In this document: positions 16,185 through 25,400 of the stretch, piece after piece | Layout of the letters: the number at the start of each line of letters is the position of its first letter | Numbering within the stretch: position 1 is the first letter of the stretch | DNA from: Paenibacillus artemisiicola | GTDB lineage: Bacteria > Bacillota > Bacilli > Paenibacillales > Paenibacillaceae | Direction: 5' to 3' | Length of the DNA stretch: 64,000 bases | Assembly (NCBI RefSeq): GCF_017652985.1 | Contig: NZ_JAGGDJ010000001.1 | Location: forward strand, 248,001-312,000 | The notes under the pieces: model-generated | What the model was told of the DNA's origin: nothing | The model's database searches: none | The model's input: the letters and a program-made list of their open reading frames with translations, nothing else | Position numbers and translations under genes: made by a program

Positions 16185-16691
16185 ATGAAGCTCGGAAGGG
16201 AGGGAAGACCGATCGCGGAACCAACCGGCAAAGAGAAGAAGCTGAGCGAGCTGCTGCTGCTCGTGCAGCGGTGGGGCCAGCGCGCGAAGAACAGTTTGAA
16301 GACGGTCGAAAACCCGTTCCAGCTCGCCAACGGGCAGATCGTCGCCTTGATGTATTTGCAGCGCAACGGCGCCTGCCGGGTCAATGACGTCGCTCGGATA
16401 CTCGGCATTACGTCGGGCGCGGCGACCGGCCTGACCGACAAGCTCGTCGGTCTCGGGCTCGTCGAACGGACGCGGCAGGAGAACGACCGCCGCGTGGTGC
16501 TGCTCAGCCTGACGGAGAAAGGCGCAGAGACCATCAACATGATTTGGGAGCAGCGCAGCGAATGGTTCGCCGGGATCGTCGGCCAGCTCGACGAAGCGAA
16601 GATCGACGTCGTCCTGGAGGCGTTCGGCCTGCTGCTTCAAGCATTGGAATCCCATCAGACACCAGAACCCAACAAGGAAGTGGAAAGATGA
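16185..16691 (+). CDS. MarR family transcriptional regulator
   Basis: About 168 residues with a MarR winged-helix core: QLANGQIVALMYLQRNGACRVNDVARILGITSGAATGLTDKLVGLGLVERTRQENDRRV, split here by the recognition helix at ITSGAATGL, and the DRR wing. It would repress its own operon and respond to a compound exported by the downstream pump. The ATG at 16185 has no ribosome site; a strong GGAAGGGAGGG lies inside the frame at 16191-16201, 10 bases before an ATC codon at 16212, so the true start is uncertain. Its stop overlaps the DHA2 start by 4 bases. Confidence 0.9.
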   Translation: MKLGREGRPIAEPTGKEKKLSELLLLVQRWGQRAKNSLKTVENPFQLANGQIVALMYLQRNGACRVNDVARILGITSGAATGLTDKLVGLGLVERTRQENDRRVVLLSLTEKGAETINMIWEQRSEWFAGIVGQLDEAKIDVVLEAFGLLLQALESHQTPEPNKEVER

Positions 16692-18265
16692 ATTCGATAA
16701 GTCCAAGGCAGGTCCGATGGATCGTGACCGGGCTCATGCTGGGCCTCCTGCTCGGCTCGCTCGACCAAACGATCGTATCGACCGCCATGCCGCACGTCAT
16801 TGCGGAATTGAACGGCTTCAACCTGTACAGCTGGGTATTCACCATCTACATGTTAACCTCGACGACGGCCGTGCCGATCTTCGGCAAGCTCGCCGACTTG
16901 TTCGGCCGCCGTCTCGTCTATTTGATCGGGATGGGGCTGTTCCTCGTCGGATCCGCGCTTTGCGGCCTGTCGCACGACATGACGCAGCTGATCGTGTTCC
17001 GCGCCATCCAAGGGATCGGGGCAGGCGCCCTGATGCCGATCGCCATGACGATCATCGGCGATATTTTCCCGCCGGACCGCCGCGGCAAAATGCAAGGCAT
17101 CTTCGGCGCCGTGTTCGGCTTGTCCAGCGTCATCGGCCCGGCGGTCGGCGGCTTCATCGTCGACCACCTCGCGTGGCAGTGGATTTTCTACATCAACCTG
17201 CCGTTCGGCATCTTCGCGGCCATCATCCTGTCGATCGCGCTCAAGGAATCCAAGAGCGACGAAGAGAAGGCGATCGACTGGGGCGGCGCGGCCACGCTTA
17301 CCGGCGCGATCGTGGCGTTCCTGCTGGCCATCGAGATGGGCGGCAGCGGAGGCTCCTCCTCCGAGGGCGGCATGACGCACTACGCGTGGAGCTCCCCGCA
17401 AATTCTCGGCTTGTTCGGCGCCAGCCTCGTGCTGATCCTGCTGTTCCTGTGGATCGAGTCCAAGGTGAAGGAGCCGATCATCCCGCTCAAGCTGTTCGGC
17501 AACCGCGCGATCTCCGTATCGAGCATCGTCGGCTTCTTGATGGGCATGGGCATGTTCGGCGCCATCACGTATATCCCGCTGTTCTCGCAGGCGGTTATCG
17601 GCACGTCGGCCTCTAATTCGGGCTATATCCTGACGCCGCTCATGCTGTCGCTCATTCTGTCGAGCATCATCGGCGGCCGGCTGATCATGAAGCTGAGCTA
17701 CCGGACCATCGTCATGACGTCGATGGCGATCATGACCGTCGGCTATCTGTTCATGTCGCAAATGACCGTGAATACGAGCAGCTTCGAGCTGATCCTGTAC
17801 ATGATCATCATCGGCTTCGGCATGGGCGCGCTCATGCCGGTGCTCACGATCGCGGCGCAAAGCGCGGTCGGCCACGAGCTTCGCGGCGTCGCGACGTCGA
17901 CGACCCAATTCACGCGTTCGATCGGCGGCACCGTCGGCGTCGCGATCATGGGCGTCATGATGTCGAGCAAAATGACGGACGGCATCGGCGGCCTGCAAAG
18001 CCAATTCAAGGACATTCCCGAGGATCAGCTGAGCACGCTGGCCAATCCGCAGGCGCTGCTGCAGCCCGAAGTGAAGGCGCAGGTGCCGCCGAAGCTGCTC
18101 GAGGCGCTGCAGCATATTTTGAGCAACGCGGTTACCTCCGTCTTCGTCATCGGCATCGTCGTGGTCGTCATCGGCCTGATTTCCGCGTTCTTCTTCGGCA
18201 AGCTTCGGATGCCGAAGCGCCAAGAGGGCGCCGCTCCGATGAAAGTCGAAGCGGAAATGATGTAA
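16688..18265 (+). CDS. DHA2 family MFS multidrug exporter
   Basis: A 525-residue exporter of the drug:H+ antiporter-2 family with 14 helices. Motif A reads GKLADLFGRRLVYLIG, and motif C is represented by GAVFGLSSVIGPAVGG. The opening SLDQTIVSTAMPHVIAEL (motif D1) is canonical. It pumps lipophilic compounds out of the cell. The ATG overlaps the MarR stop (ATGA) and follows AAGGAAGTGGAAAG, so translation is coupled to the regulator. A terminator lies about 100 bases downstream. The substrate is unknown. Confidence 0.93.
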   Translation: MNSISPRQVRWIVTGLMLGLLLGSLDQTIVSTAMPHVIAELNGFNLYSWVFTIYMLTSTTAVPIFGKLADLFGRRLVYLIGMGLFLVGSALCGLSHDMTQLIVFRAIQGIGAGALMPIAMTIIGDIFPPDRRGKMQGIFGAVFGLSSVIGPAVGGFIVDHLAWQWIFYINLPFGIFAAIILSIALKESKSDEEKAIDWGGAATLTGAIVAFLLAIEMGGSGGSSSEGGMTHYAWSSPQILGLFGASLVLILLFLWIESKVKEPIIPLKLFGNRAISVSSIVGFLMGMGMFGAITYIPLFSQAVIGTSASNSGYILTPLMLSLILSSIIGGRLIMKLSYRTIVMTSMAIMTVGYLFMSQMTVNTSSFELILYMIIIGFGMGALMPVLTIAAQSAVGHELRGVATSTTQFTRSIGGTVGVAIMGVMMSSKMTDGIGGLQSQFKDIPEDQLSTLANPQALLQPEVKAQVPPKLLEALQHILSNAVTSVFVIGIVVVVIGLISAFFFGKLRMPKRQEGAAPMKVEAEMM

Positions 18266-18367
18266 GCTTAGATTAGATTGCGCAAGGCCAAGAGTTCCTC
18301 CGTTAAGAAAAGCGTGTTGCGGCGATTTCGTTCGTCTTGCAATCATTCGTTCGGTTCCGCTTCACCG

Positions 18368-18396
18368 CCAAGCCCCTTCGGGGGCTTGGTTTTTTT
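18368..18396 (+). terminator. terminator of the marR-DHA2 operon
   Basis: A 9-bp stem CCAAGCCCC / GGGGCTTGG around TTCG, followed by seven T residues. Confidence 0.9.
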
Positions 18397-18529
18397 GCGT
18401 TCGCCGTAAAGGAAGCCTGCTTTTTTGGGATAGTAGGCGGCCGCGCAAGCTTGAAAATCGCGATTTTCATAGAATGCAATGGAGCCCGCCGGACGGCGGG
18501 ACAATCACGACGCAAGGAGAGGATCGCGA

Positions 18530-20038
18530 ATGGCTTGCAATGCACAGGCTTTGGGGACATGCTCGGAAGCGGAAGGCACGAATACCGTCGCCGGCGGGGA
18601 CTCCTCGCACGCGGAGGGGCTCGATACGTCCGCGAGCGCCGTCGCCGCGCACGCGGAAGGCTATCGGACGCAGGCGGACGCGCCGGCGTCGCATGCCGAA
18701 GGCGGGGGCTCGGTCGCGAGCGCGCTCTATGCGCACGCGGAGGGGCAAGCAACGCGGGCGCAGGGCGAGAGCTCGCACGCGGAAGGGTTCGCGACGTCCG
18801 CGGCGATCGCGGCGCACGCGGAAGGGTATTTGGCGCAGGCGCTCGGGCCGGCTTCGCATGCCGAGGGCGGCGCTTCGATCGCGAGCGGGCTGTACGCGCA
18901 CGCGGAAGGCCGGGAGACGCGGGCGGCCGGGGACCAGTCGCACGCGGAGGGGCTGATTACGCTGGCGCAAGGCTTGAACGCGCACGCGGAAGGCGAGCTG
19001 ACGCAGGCGACGGGGCTGGACGCGCATGCCGAGGGCTTGGAGACGGTCGCGTCCGGCCAAAGCGCCCATGCGGAAGGCGAGAGCAACGTCGCGAGCGGCC
19101 GCGCCTCGCATGCCGAAGGCAACCTGAACGCGGCCGGCGGCTTGTTCGCGCACGCGGAGGGCCAGCGGACGACGGCGAGCGGCGATCTGTCGCACGCGGA
19201 GGGCAGCCAGACGACGGCGGGCGGACAGGCCTCGCACGCGGAAGGCGCCGTCACGGCGGCGAGCGGGTTCGCGTCGCACGCGCAGGGCGTGAATACGGTC
19301 GCGGACGGCTTCGTCAGCCATGCGGAAGGGTTGGAGACGTCCGCAAACGGATTGGACGGCGTCCACGTGATGGGGCAATTCGGGGCGGCGAACGAGCTGC
19401 CTTACTCGTGGTACTTGGCCAACGGCGCAAGCGCGGAGGCGCCCGGACTGGCGGCGAAAATATTAAGCAACGGCGACGCCAAGCTCGACGGGACGGTCAG
19501 CAGCCCGGCGGCCGATTACGCGGAGCTGTTCGAGACGGCGGACGGCCGGCCGATCGGGCCGGGCTACTTCGTCGCGCTCGAAGGGGACAAGGTCCGGGTC
19601 GCCCGCTCCGGCGACCGGCTGGTTGTCGGCTTGACGAGCGCGAAGCCGGCGTTTCTGTCCGACAGCGGGGAACTGGCCTGGCAGGGGAAATACCTGACCG
19701 ACGAATGGGGCGCGACGCTGTACGCGGACGCGACGGTGCCGGCCGTGGTCGGCCCGGACGGCGGGGTCATCGCGCCGGCCCGGACGGAACGCCGCCCCGT
19801 GCTGAACCCGGCATGGGACCCGGCGCGCACGTACGTCCCCCGGCTGCGGCGGCCGGAATGGACGGCCGTGGGCATGCTCGGCAAGCTGCTCGCGCGGGAC
19901 GACGGCAGCTGCGCGGCCGGCGGCTTTTGCCAGCCGGGCGACGGCGGCATCGCGACGGCCGCCGACGCGGGTTATTACGTACTCAAGCGGACCGGCGCGA
20001 ACCAAGTACTTGTGCTGATGGGCAAGACATTTGCTTGA
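18530..20038 (+). CDS. HAEG-repeat (YadA-head-like) protein with C-terminal peptidase G2 / IMC-type domain
   Basis: A 502-residue protein without signal peptide. Residues 1 to about 272 are 14-residue repeats of the pattern xSHAEGxxTxAxGx; I count 18 HA(E/Q)G motifs and one degenerate EAEG copy. This resembles the YadA/Hep_Hag head fold, a trimeric left-handed beta-roll. From about residue 276 (DGVHVMGQFG) the C-terminal part looks like the intramolecular-chaperone self-cleavage domain (Peptidase_G2) of phage tail appendages, with SSPAADYAELFE and GYFVALEGDKVRVA as landmarks. AAGGAGAGG precedes the ATG at 18530. No phage genes surround it. A trimeric surface or spore-layer fibre that trims its own tail is the inference. 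Confidence 0.8.
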   Translation: MACNAQALGTCSEAEGTNTVAGGDSSHAEGLDTSASAVAAHAEGYRTQADAPASHAEGGGSVASALYAHAEGQATRAQGESSHAEGFATSAAIAAHAEGYLAQALGPASHAEGGASIASGLYAHAEGRETRAAGDQSHAEGLITLAQGLNAHAEGELTQATGLDAHAEGLETVASGQSAHAEGESNVASGRASHAEGNLNAAGGLFAHAEGQRTTASGDLSHAEGSQTTAGGQASHAEGAVTAASGFASHAQGVNTVADGFVSHAEGLETSANGLDGVHVMGQFGAANELPYSWYLANGASAEAPGLAAKILSNGDAKLDGTVSSPAADYAELFETADGRPIGPGYFVALEGDKVRVARSGDRLVVGLTSAKPAFLSDSGELAWQGKYLTDEWGATLYADATVPAVVGPDGGVIAPARTERRPVLNPAWDPARTYVPRLRRPEWTAVGMLGKLLARDDGSCAAGGFCQPGDGGIATAADAGYYVLKRTGANQVLVLMGKTFA

Positions 20039-20058
20039 GGCGGCGTGGCGAGGTGCCG

Positions 20059-20440
20059 GAAGGTGATGGGATCACCTACATGGATGATTAGAGATGCCAA
20101 TGTGGAGCGAGAAGGTAATGGGATCGACAACGTGGATGGTTAGAGGTGCCGATTTGCAGCAAGAAGGTGATGGGATCACCTACATGGACGGTCAGAGGTG
20201 CTGATTTGCGGCAAGAAGGTGATGGGGTCACCTACATGGATGATTAGAGGTGCCAATGTGGAGCGAGAAGGTAATGGGATCACCTACATGGACGGTCAGA
20301 GGTGCCGATTGGGAGCCAGAAGGTAATGGGATCACCTACATGGACGGTTATGGCGCTGATTTGAAACCAGAAGGTGCCGGAGTAGCCTATATGGATGATT
20401 AGAGGTGCTGATTGCAGCAAGAAGGTACGATGGCAGCCAA
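20059..20440. repeat. array B: eight 51-52-bp tandem repeats with internal hairpin
   Basis: Units start at 20059, 20111, 20163, 20215, 20267, 20319, 20370 and 20421 (periods 52,52,52,52,52,51,51). A typical unit has the inverted repeat AGGTGAT-GGG-ATCACCT, then ACATGGA and a variable part ending like GCCGATTTGCAGCAAG. Stem changes are often compensated or G:U compatible; units 7 and 8 are decayed. The layout equals that of array A although the stem sequence differs. Not protein coding: stops occur in the unit. Confidence 0.9.
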
Positions 20441-20536
20441 CTAATCGATTAGACAGGCAGTTCTGGCGCACGAGGAGGCTGCCTGCAGCTGCGAACAGAC
20501 GGGAAATTCAAGGTTGGATCGCGCTACGGCGACCGC

Positions 20537-20575
20537 AAACCGGCGAAGCATGCCACGCATGCAGCCGGTTTTTTG
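20537..20575 (+). terminator. terminator downstream of array B
   Basis: Outer stem AAACCGGC / GCCGGTTT encloses an inner GCATGC pairing and is followed by T residues. It would end transcripts crossing array B before the next promoter. Confidence 0.75.
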
Positions 20576-20658
20576 TATGCGTTCAGGCATCGGCTGCATG
20601 CCTTGGAAACATAAGTGCGCATTTTCAAATACTAAATAGACAAAATACATACTTTTTG

Positions 20659-20687
20659 TTTACATCGAATAATCCCTGTGCTATGAT
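20659..20687 (+). promoter_or_regulatory. strong sigma-A promoter of the leader peptide and DHA2 gene
   Basis: TTTACA, a 17-base spacer and TATGAT, close to consensus. The transcript would start near 20694. Confidence 0.7.
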
Positions 20688-20722
20688 TCAAATCAACGCA
20701 CACGGAAAGGGAGTGAGCAAGG

Positions 20723-20755
20723 ATGAAACGGCCTTGCGGCAGCGCGGTCTTCTAG
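20723..20755 (+). CDS. 10-residue leader peptide upstream of the DHA2 exporter
   Basis: MKRPCGSAVF followed by a stop. It has a strong AAAGGGAGTG ribosome site and sits 29 bases behind the predicted transcription start. The next 66 bases before the exporter can fold, for example CCGGC(A)GGC with GCCGCCGG at 20783-20803 just ahead of the exporter's ribosome site. Short leader peptides before resistance genes can couple drug-induced ribosome stalling to expression of the downstream gene. That role is inferred from layout only. Confidence 0.5.
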   Translation: MKRPCGSAVF

Positions 20756-20821
20756 CTTCGCGCGACGACGTTGCATAGCGCTCCGGCAGGCACGGGCCGC
20801 CGGTTTACCCCATACGAAAGG

Positions 20822-22276
20822 ATGATAACTATCCAACACGCAAAGAATATGATACTGACGATCATCGTAGCCTGCCAGCTGATGATCATCCTGGACTCGT
20901 CGATCATGGTCACGGCGCTGCCCGAGATCGGCCGCACGCTTCATCTCACGACCACGAACCTGACCTGGGTGCAAAACGCGTATATCCTCGCCTTCGGCGG
21001 GCTGCTGCTGCTCGGCGCCCGGGCGGGCGACATCCTGGGCCGCAGGCGGATGTTCAGCATCGGCATCGCGCTGTTCACCGTCGCGTCCATGCTCGTCGGC
21101 CTCGCGCAATCGTCCGAATTTCTGCTGATCACGCGGGCGCTGCAGGGCGTCGCGGCGGCGTTCACGACGCCGTCCACGCTCGCGCTGCTCACGGTCAGCT
21201 TCCCGGAAGGCCCGGACCGCGCCAAGGCGCTCGCCTTGTACAGCGCCGTCGTCGGCGCCGGCGGCAGCGTCGGGCTCATTCTCGGCGGCCTGCTGACCGA
21301 TCTCGTCTCGTGGCGGCTCGGCATGTTCATCAACGTGCCGATCGGCATCCTGCTGCTGATCATCGTGCCGCGCTACCTGAAAGAAACGGACCGCAGCACG
21401 GGACGCTTCGACCTGCCCGGCGCGATCACGTCCGTCGTCGGCATGACTTCGCTCGTCTTCGGCTTCGTCCGTGCCGCCGACGCGGGCTGGAGCGACGCGG
21501 TCACGCTCGGTTCGCTGGCGCTCGGCATCGTCATGCTGGCCGCGTTCATCGCCGTCGAGTCGCGGGCGAAGCAGCCCATTACGCCGCTGCGCCTGTTCTC
21601 GGACCGTCGCCGGACCGCCGCTTACCTCGGCCGGTTCCTGTTCGTCGGCGGGAATTTCTCGCTCTTCTTCTTCATCCCGCAGTTTCTGCAAAACGTGCTC
21701 GGGTTCGGGTCGTTCGCGGCGGGTCTCGCGTTCCTGCCCTTCACCGGCGTGATGTTCGGCATGCTGTACGCGATGCCGCGGCTGCTCGCCCGGTTCGGCA
21801 GCTTTAAAGTGCTGGTCGCGGGCATCGTCATTGCGATCGCCGGCACGGCGTGGCTCAGCCGGATATCGGCCGACGTGCATTACTTCCCGGACATGTTCTT
21901 CCCGCTCATCGTCATGGGTATCGGCGCCGGCCTGGTGTTCCAGCCGTTCACGGCGCTCGGCATCACCGGCGTGGAGCCGCGGGACGCGGGAGCCGCGTCC
22001 GGCCTCGTGAACGCCGCGCATCAAACCGGCGGCTCGATGGGCCTCGCGATACTCATCACCGTATTCGACGCGTTCAGCCGGCACGCCGAGGCTTCCAAGG
22101 CGGGGCTCGCGCATGCCGTGTCCGCTTCCATACTGGGTTCTGCGGCGTTCCTGACCGCTTCGCTCGCCGTCATTCTAATCTGGTTCCTGCCGACGGCGCG
22201 AAAGAAGCGGGCGTCCGCCCGCGATGCCGTGAACGAAGCGCCTAAAGCTCGCGAATCGGTGAATCCGGCTACGTAA
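20822..22276 (+). CDS. DHA2 family MFS exporter
   Basis: About 484 residues with 14 predicted helices. The N-terminal LDSSIMVTALPEIGRTL (motif D1) and GARAGDILGRRRMFSIG (motif A), and SVGLILGGLLTD in helix 5 (motif C) place it in the QacA/EmrB-like DHA2 family. It should export lipophilic or cationic drugs by proton antiport. The start at 20822 is immediately after AAAGG and has poor spacing; the ATG at 20849 is an alternative. No regulator gene adjoins it; a leader peptide lies upstream and a terminator 43 bases downstream. Confidence 0.9.
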   Translation: MITIQHAKNMILTIIVACQLMIILDSSIMVTALPEIGRTLHLTTTNLTWVQNAYILAFGGLLLLGARAGDILGRRRMFSIGIALFTVASMLVGLAQSSEFLLITRALQGVAAAFTTPSTLALLTVSFPEGPDRAKALALYSAVVGAGGSVGLILGGLLTDLVSWRLGMFINVPIGILLLIIVPRYLKETDRSTGRFDLPGAITSVVGMTSLVFGFVRAADAGWSDAVTLGSLALGIVMLAAFIAVESRAKQPITPLRLFSDRRRTAAYLGRFLFVGGNFSLFFFIPQFLQNVLGFGSFAAGLAFLPFTGVMFGMLYAMPRLLARFGSFKVLVAGIVIAIAGTAWLSRISADVHYFPDMFFPLIVMGIGAGLVFQPFTALGITGVEPRDAGAASGLVNAAHQTGGSMGLAILITVFDAFSRHAEASKAGLAHAVSASILGSAAFLTASLAVILIWFLPTARKKRASARDAVNEAPKARESVNPAT

Positions 22277-22318
22277 CGGCGCGGCATCAAAGCCAACGGC
22301 ACGGTTCAAATCAGGAAA

Positions 22319-22351
22319 GACGCCAAGGCATACGGCCTTGGCGTCATTTTC
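22319..22351 (+). terminator. terminator of the second DHA2 gene
   Basis: A 10-bp stem GACGCCAAGG / CCTTGGCGTC followed by ATTTTC. Confidence 0.8.
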
Positions 22352-22491
22352 GTATGCCCGCGTACCGGATAACGTCCGCACCCGCCGCGACCGGTTGGCC
22401 GAAACGGTATCTCTCGCGCGAAACCGAAATATGGTAATAAAGAACGCAGCAAATCGGCGCGGCGCTACGCCGCGGAAGGGCGGGTGCTTCC

Positions 22492-25400
22492 ATGGACACG
22501 CAAGGGTATCGCCCGGCAAATCAGGTGCGCTTCGTAACGGCCGCCGCCTTGTTCGACGGGCACGACGCGTCCATCAATATCATGAGGCGGCTGCTCCAAG
22601 CCTCCGGCGTCGAGGTCGTCCATCTGGGCCACAACCGTTCGGTGCAGGAAGTGACGGCGGCGGCCATCCAGGAAGACGCGCAGGGCATCGCCGTCAGCTC
22701 GTACCAGGGCGGCCATGTGGAATATTTGACGTATATGCTGGACGTGCTGAAGGCGCAGGGCGCAGGCCATATCCGCGTCTTCGCCGGCGGAGGCGGCGTC
22801 ATCCTGCCATCCGAAATCGAAGCGCTGGAGCGGTACGGCATCGCCAAAGTGTTTTCGCCGGAAGACGGGCGCGCGATGGGGCTGCAGGGCATGATCGACT
22901 ACATGGTCCGCGCCTGCGACCGCCGTACGCCGCGGCGGGCGGAGGCGGATCTGCGGACGCTCGGCACGTCCGATTGGGGCGCCGTCGCCAGGCTGATCTC
23001 GCTCGCGGAGGACAAAGCGGGGGGCGCCGGGCTGGACGGCGCGGAAGCCGAGACGCTCGCGCGGCTGCATGCGGAGGACCTGCCGCCGGCGCCGGTGCTC
23101 GGCATCACGGGGACGGGCGGCGCCGGCAAGAGCTCGCTCACCGACGAGCTCGTGCGGCGGTACCTCGACGCCTATCCCGGCCGTACGATCGCGGTGCTGT
23201 CCATCGACCCGACGAAGCGGAAGTCGGGCGGCGCGCTGCTCGGCGACCGCATCCGGATGAACGCGATCCAGGATCCGCGCGCTTATATGCGCAGCCTCGC
23301 GACGCGAGGCTCCGGCTCGGAGATCAGCGAAGCGATCCGGGACGCGATCGCGGTCGTCAAACGGGCCGGCTACGACTTCGTCATCATCGAGACGAGCGGC
23401 ATCGGCCAGGGCGGCGCGGCGGTCGTGGACGTCTGCGACGCGGCGATGTACGTCATGACGAGCGATTTCGGCGCCGCGAGCCAGCTGGAGAAGATCGACA
23501 TGATCGATTACGCCGACGTCATCGTCATCAATAAGTTCGAGCGCCGCGGCTCGGCGGACGCGCTGCGGGACGTGCGCAAGCAGTTCAAGCGCAGCCGACA
23601 GGCGTTCAACGTGCCCGACGGGCAGCTGCCGGTGTTCGGCACGATCGCCAGCCAGTTCGACGATCCCGGCACGTCGCGGCTGTTCCGGCGGCTGATGGCG
23701 ATCGTCGAGGCGAAGGCCGGGGGGAGCCGGGCGTCCGAGCGCCAAGCGTCGGAGACGGGAGACGGCCCGGCAGCGACGAACGCCGCTTCGAACGCCGCTT
23801 CGAATGAAGCTTCGAATGACGCTTCGATCGTCGCTTCGAACGCGACGACGGCTGCCGCGCGGGATGCCGCATCGACGGCAGGGGCATGGGAAGCCGGCGA
23901 ACCGGCGGCGAGGCCCGGGATTATTCCGGCGGAGCGCAGCGGCTATTTGAACGAGATCGTGCAGACCGTCCGCCGCCGCAGGCGCTTCGTGGACGCGCAG
24001 GTCGCGGCCGCCCGGCGGATCGCCCAGCTCCGCGGCGCGAAGGAGCAGCTGGCGTCCGACGGCGGACGGCACATGGACGCGGAGGAGGCGGCCGCCGTCG
24101 CCGCGAAGCTGGGCGCGATGCTCGCGGCCCGCGAGACGGAGCTGGATGCGGAGAGCCGCAAGCTGCTCGGCGAATGGCCGGCGATCCGCGAGGCGTACCG
24201 GCCGGACCGGCAGGACCGGTCCGGCGGCGGGCCGGCACCGGCGGCGGAGGAGCTCGCCGCCGAGTCGCTTTCCGGGACGCGCATTCCGCGCGTAAGCCTG
24301 CCGAGGTTCGAGGACGATGGCGAGCTGCTGCGCTGGCGGCTGACGGAGAACCTCCCCGGCCATTATCCGTATACGGCCGGCGTCTTCCCGTTCAAACGGA
24401 CCTCGGAGGACCCGAAACGGCAATTCGCCGGCGAAGGCACGCCGGAGCGGACGAACCGGCGCTTCCACTATCTCTGCCGGAACGACGAGGCCAAACGGCT
24501 GTCCACCGCCTTCGACAGCGTCACGCTGTACGGTCACGATCCCAGCGAGCGGCCGGACATCTTCGGGAAGATCGGCAACAGCGGCGTGAACGTCTGCACG
24601 CTGGACGACATGCGGAAGCTGTACGCCGGCTTCGATCTGTGCCATCCCTCCGTCAGCGTGTCCATGACGATCAACGGCCCGGCGCCGGCGATTCTGGCGA
24701 TGTTCATGAACGCGGCGATCGCCCAGCAGACCGACCGCTTCGCCGCGGAGCACGGCCGGGAGCCGGACGAAGCCGAACGCGCGGCGCTTCAGGCCGCGAC
24801 GCTGCGGTCGGTCCGCGGCACGGTGCAGGCGGATATTTTGAAGGAGGACCAGGGCCAGAACACGTGCATCTTCAGCACCGAGTTCGCCTTGAAAATGATG
24901 GGCGACATCCAGCAATACTTCATCGACCGCGGCGTGCGCCATTATTATTCCGTCAGCATCAGCGGGTACCACATCGCGGAGGCCGGCGCGAATCCCGTGA
25001 CCCAGCTGGCCTTCACGCTCGCGAACGGATTCACGTACGTCGAATATTATTTGTCCCGCGGGATGCGCATCGACGATTTCGCTCCCAACCTGTCGTTCTT
25101 CTTCAGCAACGGGCTGGATCCCGAGTACAGCGTCATGGGACGGGTGGCGCGCCGGATCTGGGCGACGGTCATGAAGGAGAAATACGGCGCGAACGAGCGC
25201 AGCCAGAAGCTGAAATACCACATCCAGACCTCGGGCCGCTCGCTGCACGCGCAGGAGATGGACTTCAACGACATCCGCACGACGCTTCAGGCGCTGATCG
25301 CGATTTACGACAACTGCAATTCGCTGCATACCAATGCCTACGACGAAGCCGTCACGACGCCGACGGAAAGCTCGGTCCGGCGGGCGATGGCGATCCAGCT

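Noticed and set aside
18530..20038. Prophage remnant
   Set aside because: Only the single fibre-like gene suggests a phage; no integrase, capsid, terminase or lysis genes surround it.
18337..20091. Arg/Gly-rich frame overlapping the HAEG-repeat gene
   Set aside because: Its repeats are the frame-shifted shadow of the HAEG repeats and its start lies in the preceding terminator.
20059..20440. CRISPR or coding repeat at array B
   Set aside because: Periods of 51-52 bases without unique spacers, and stops occur inside the unit.
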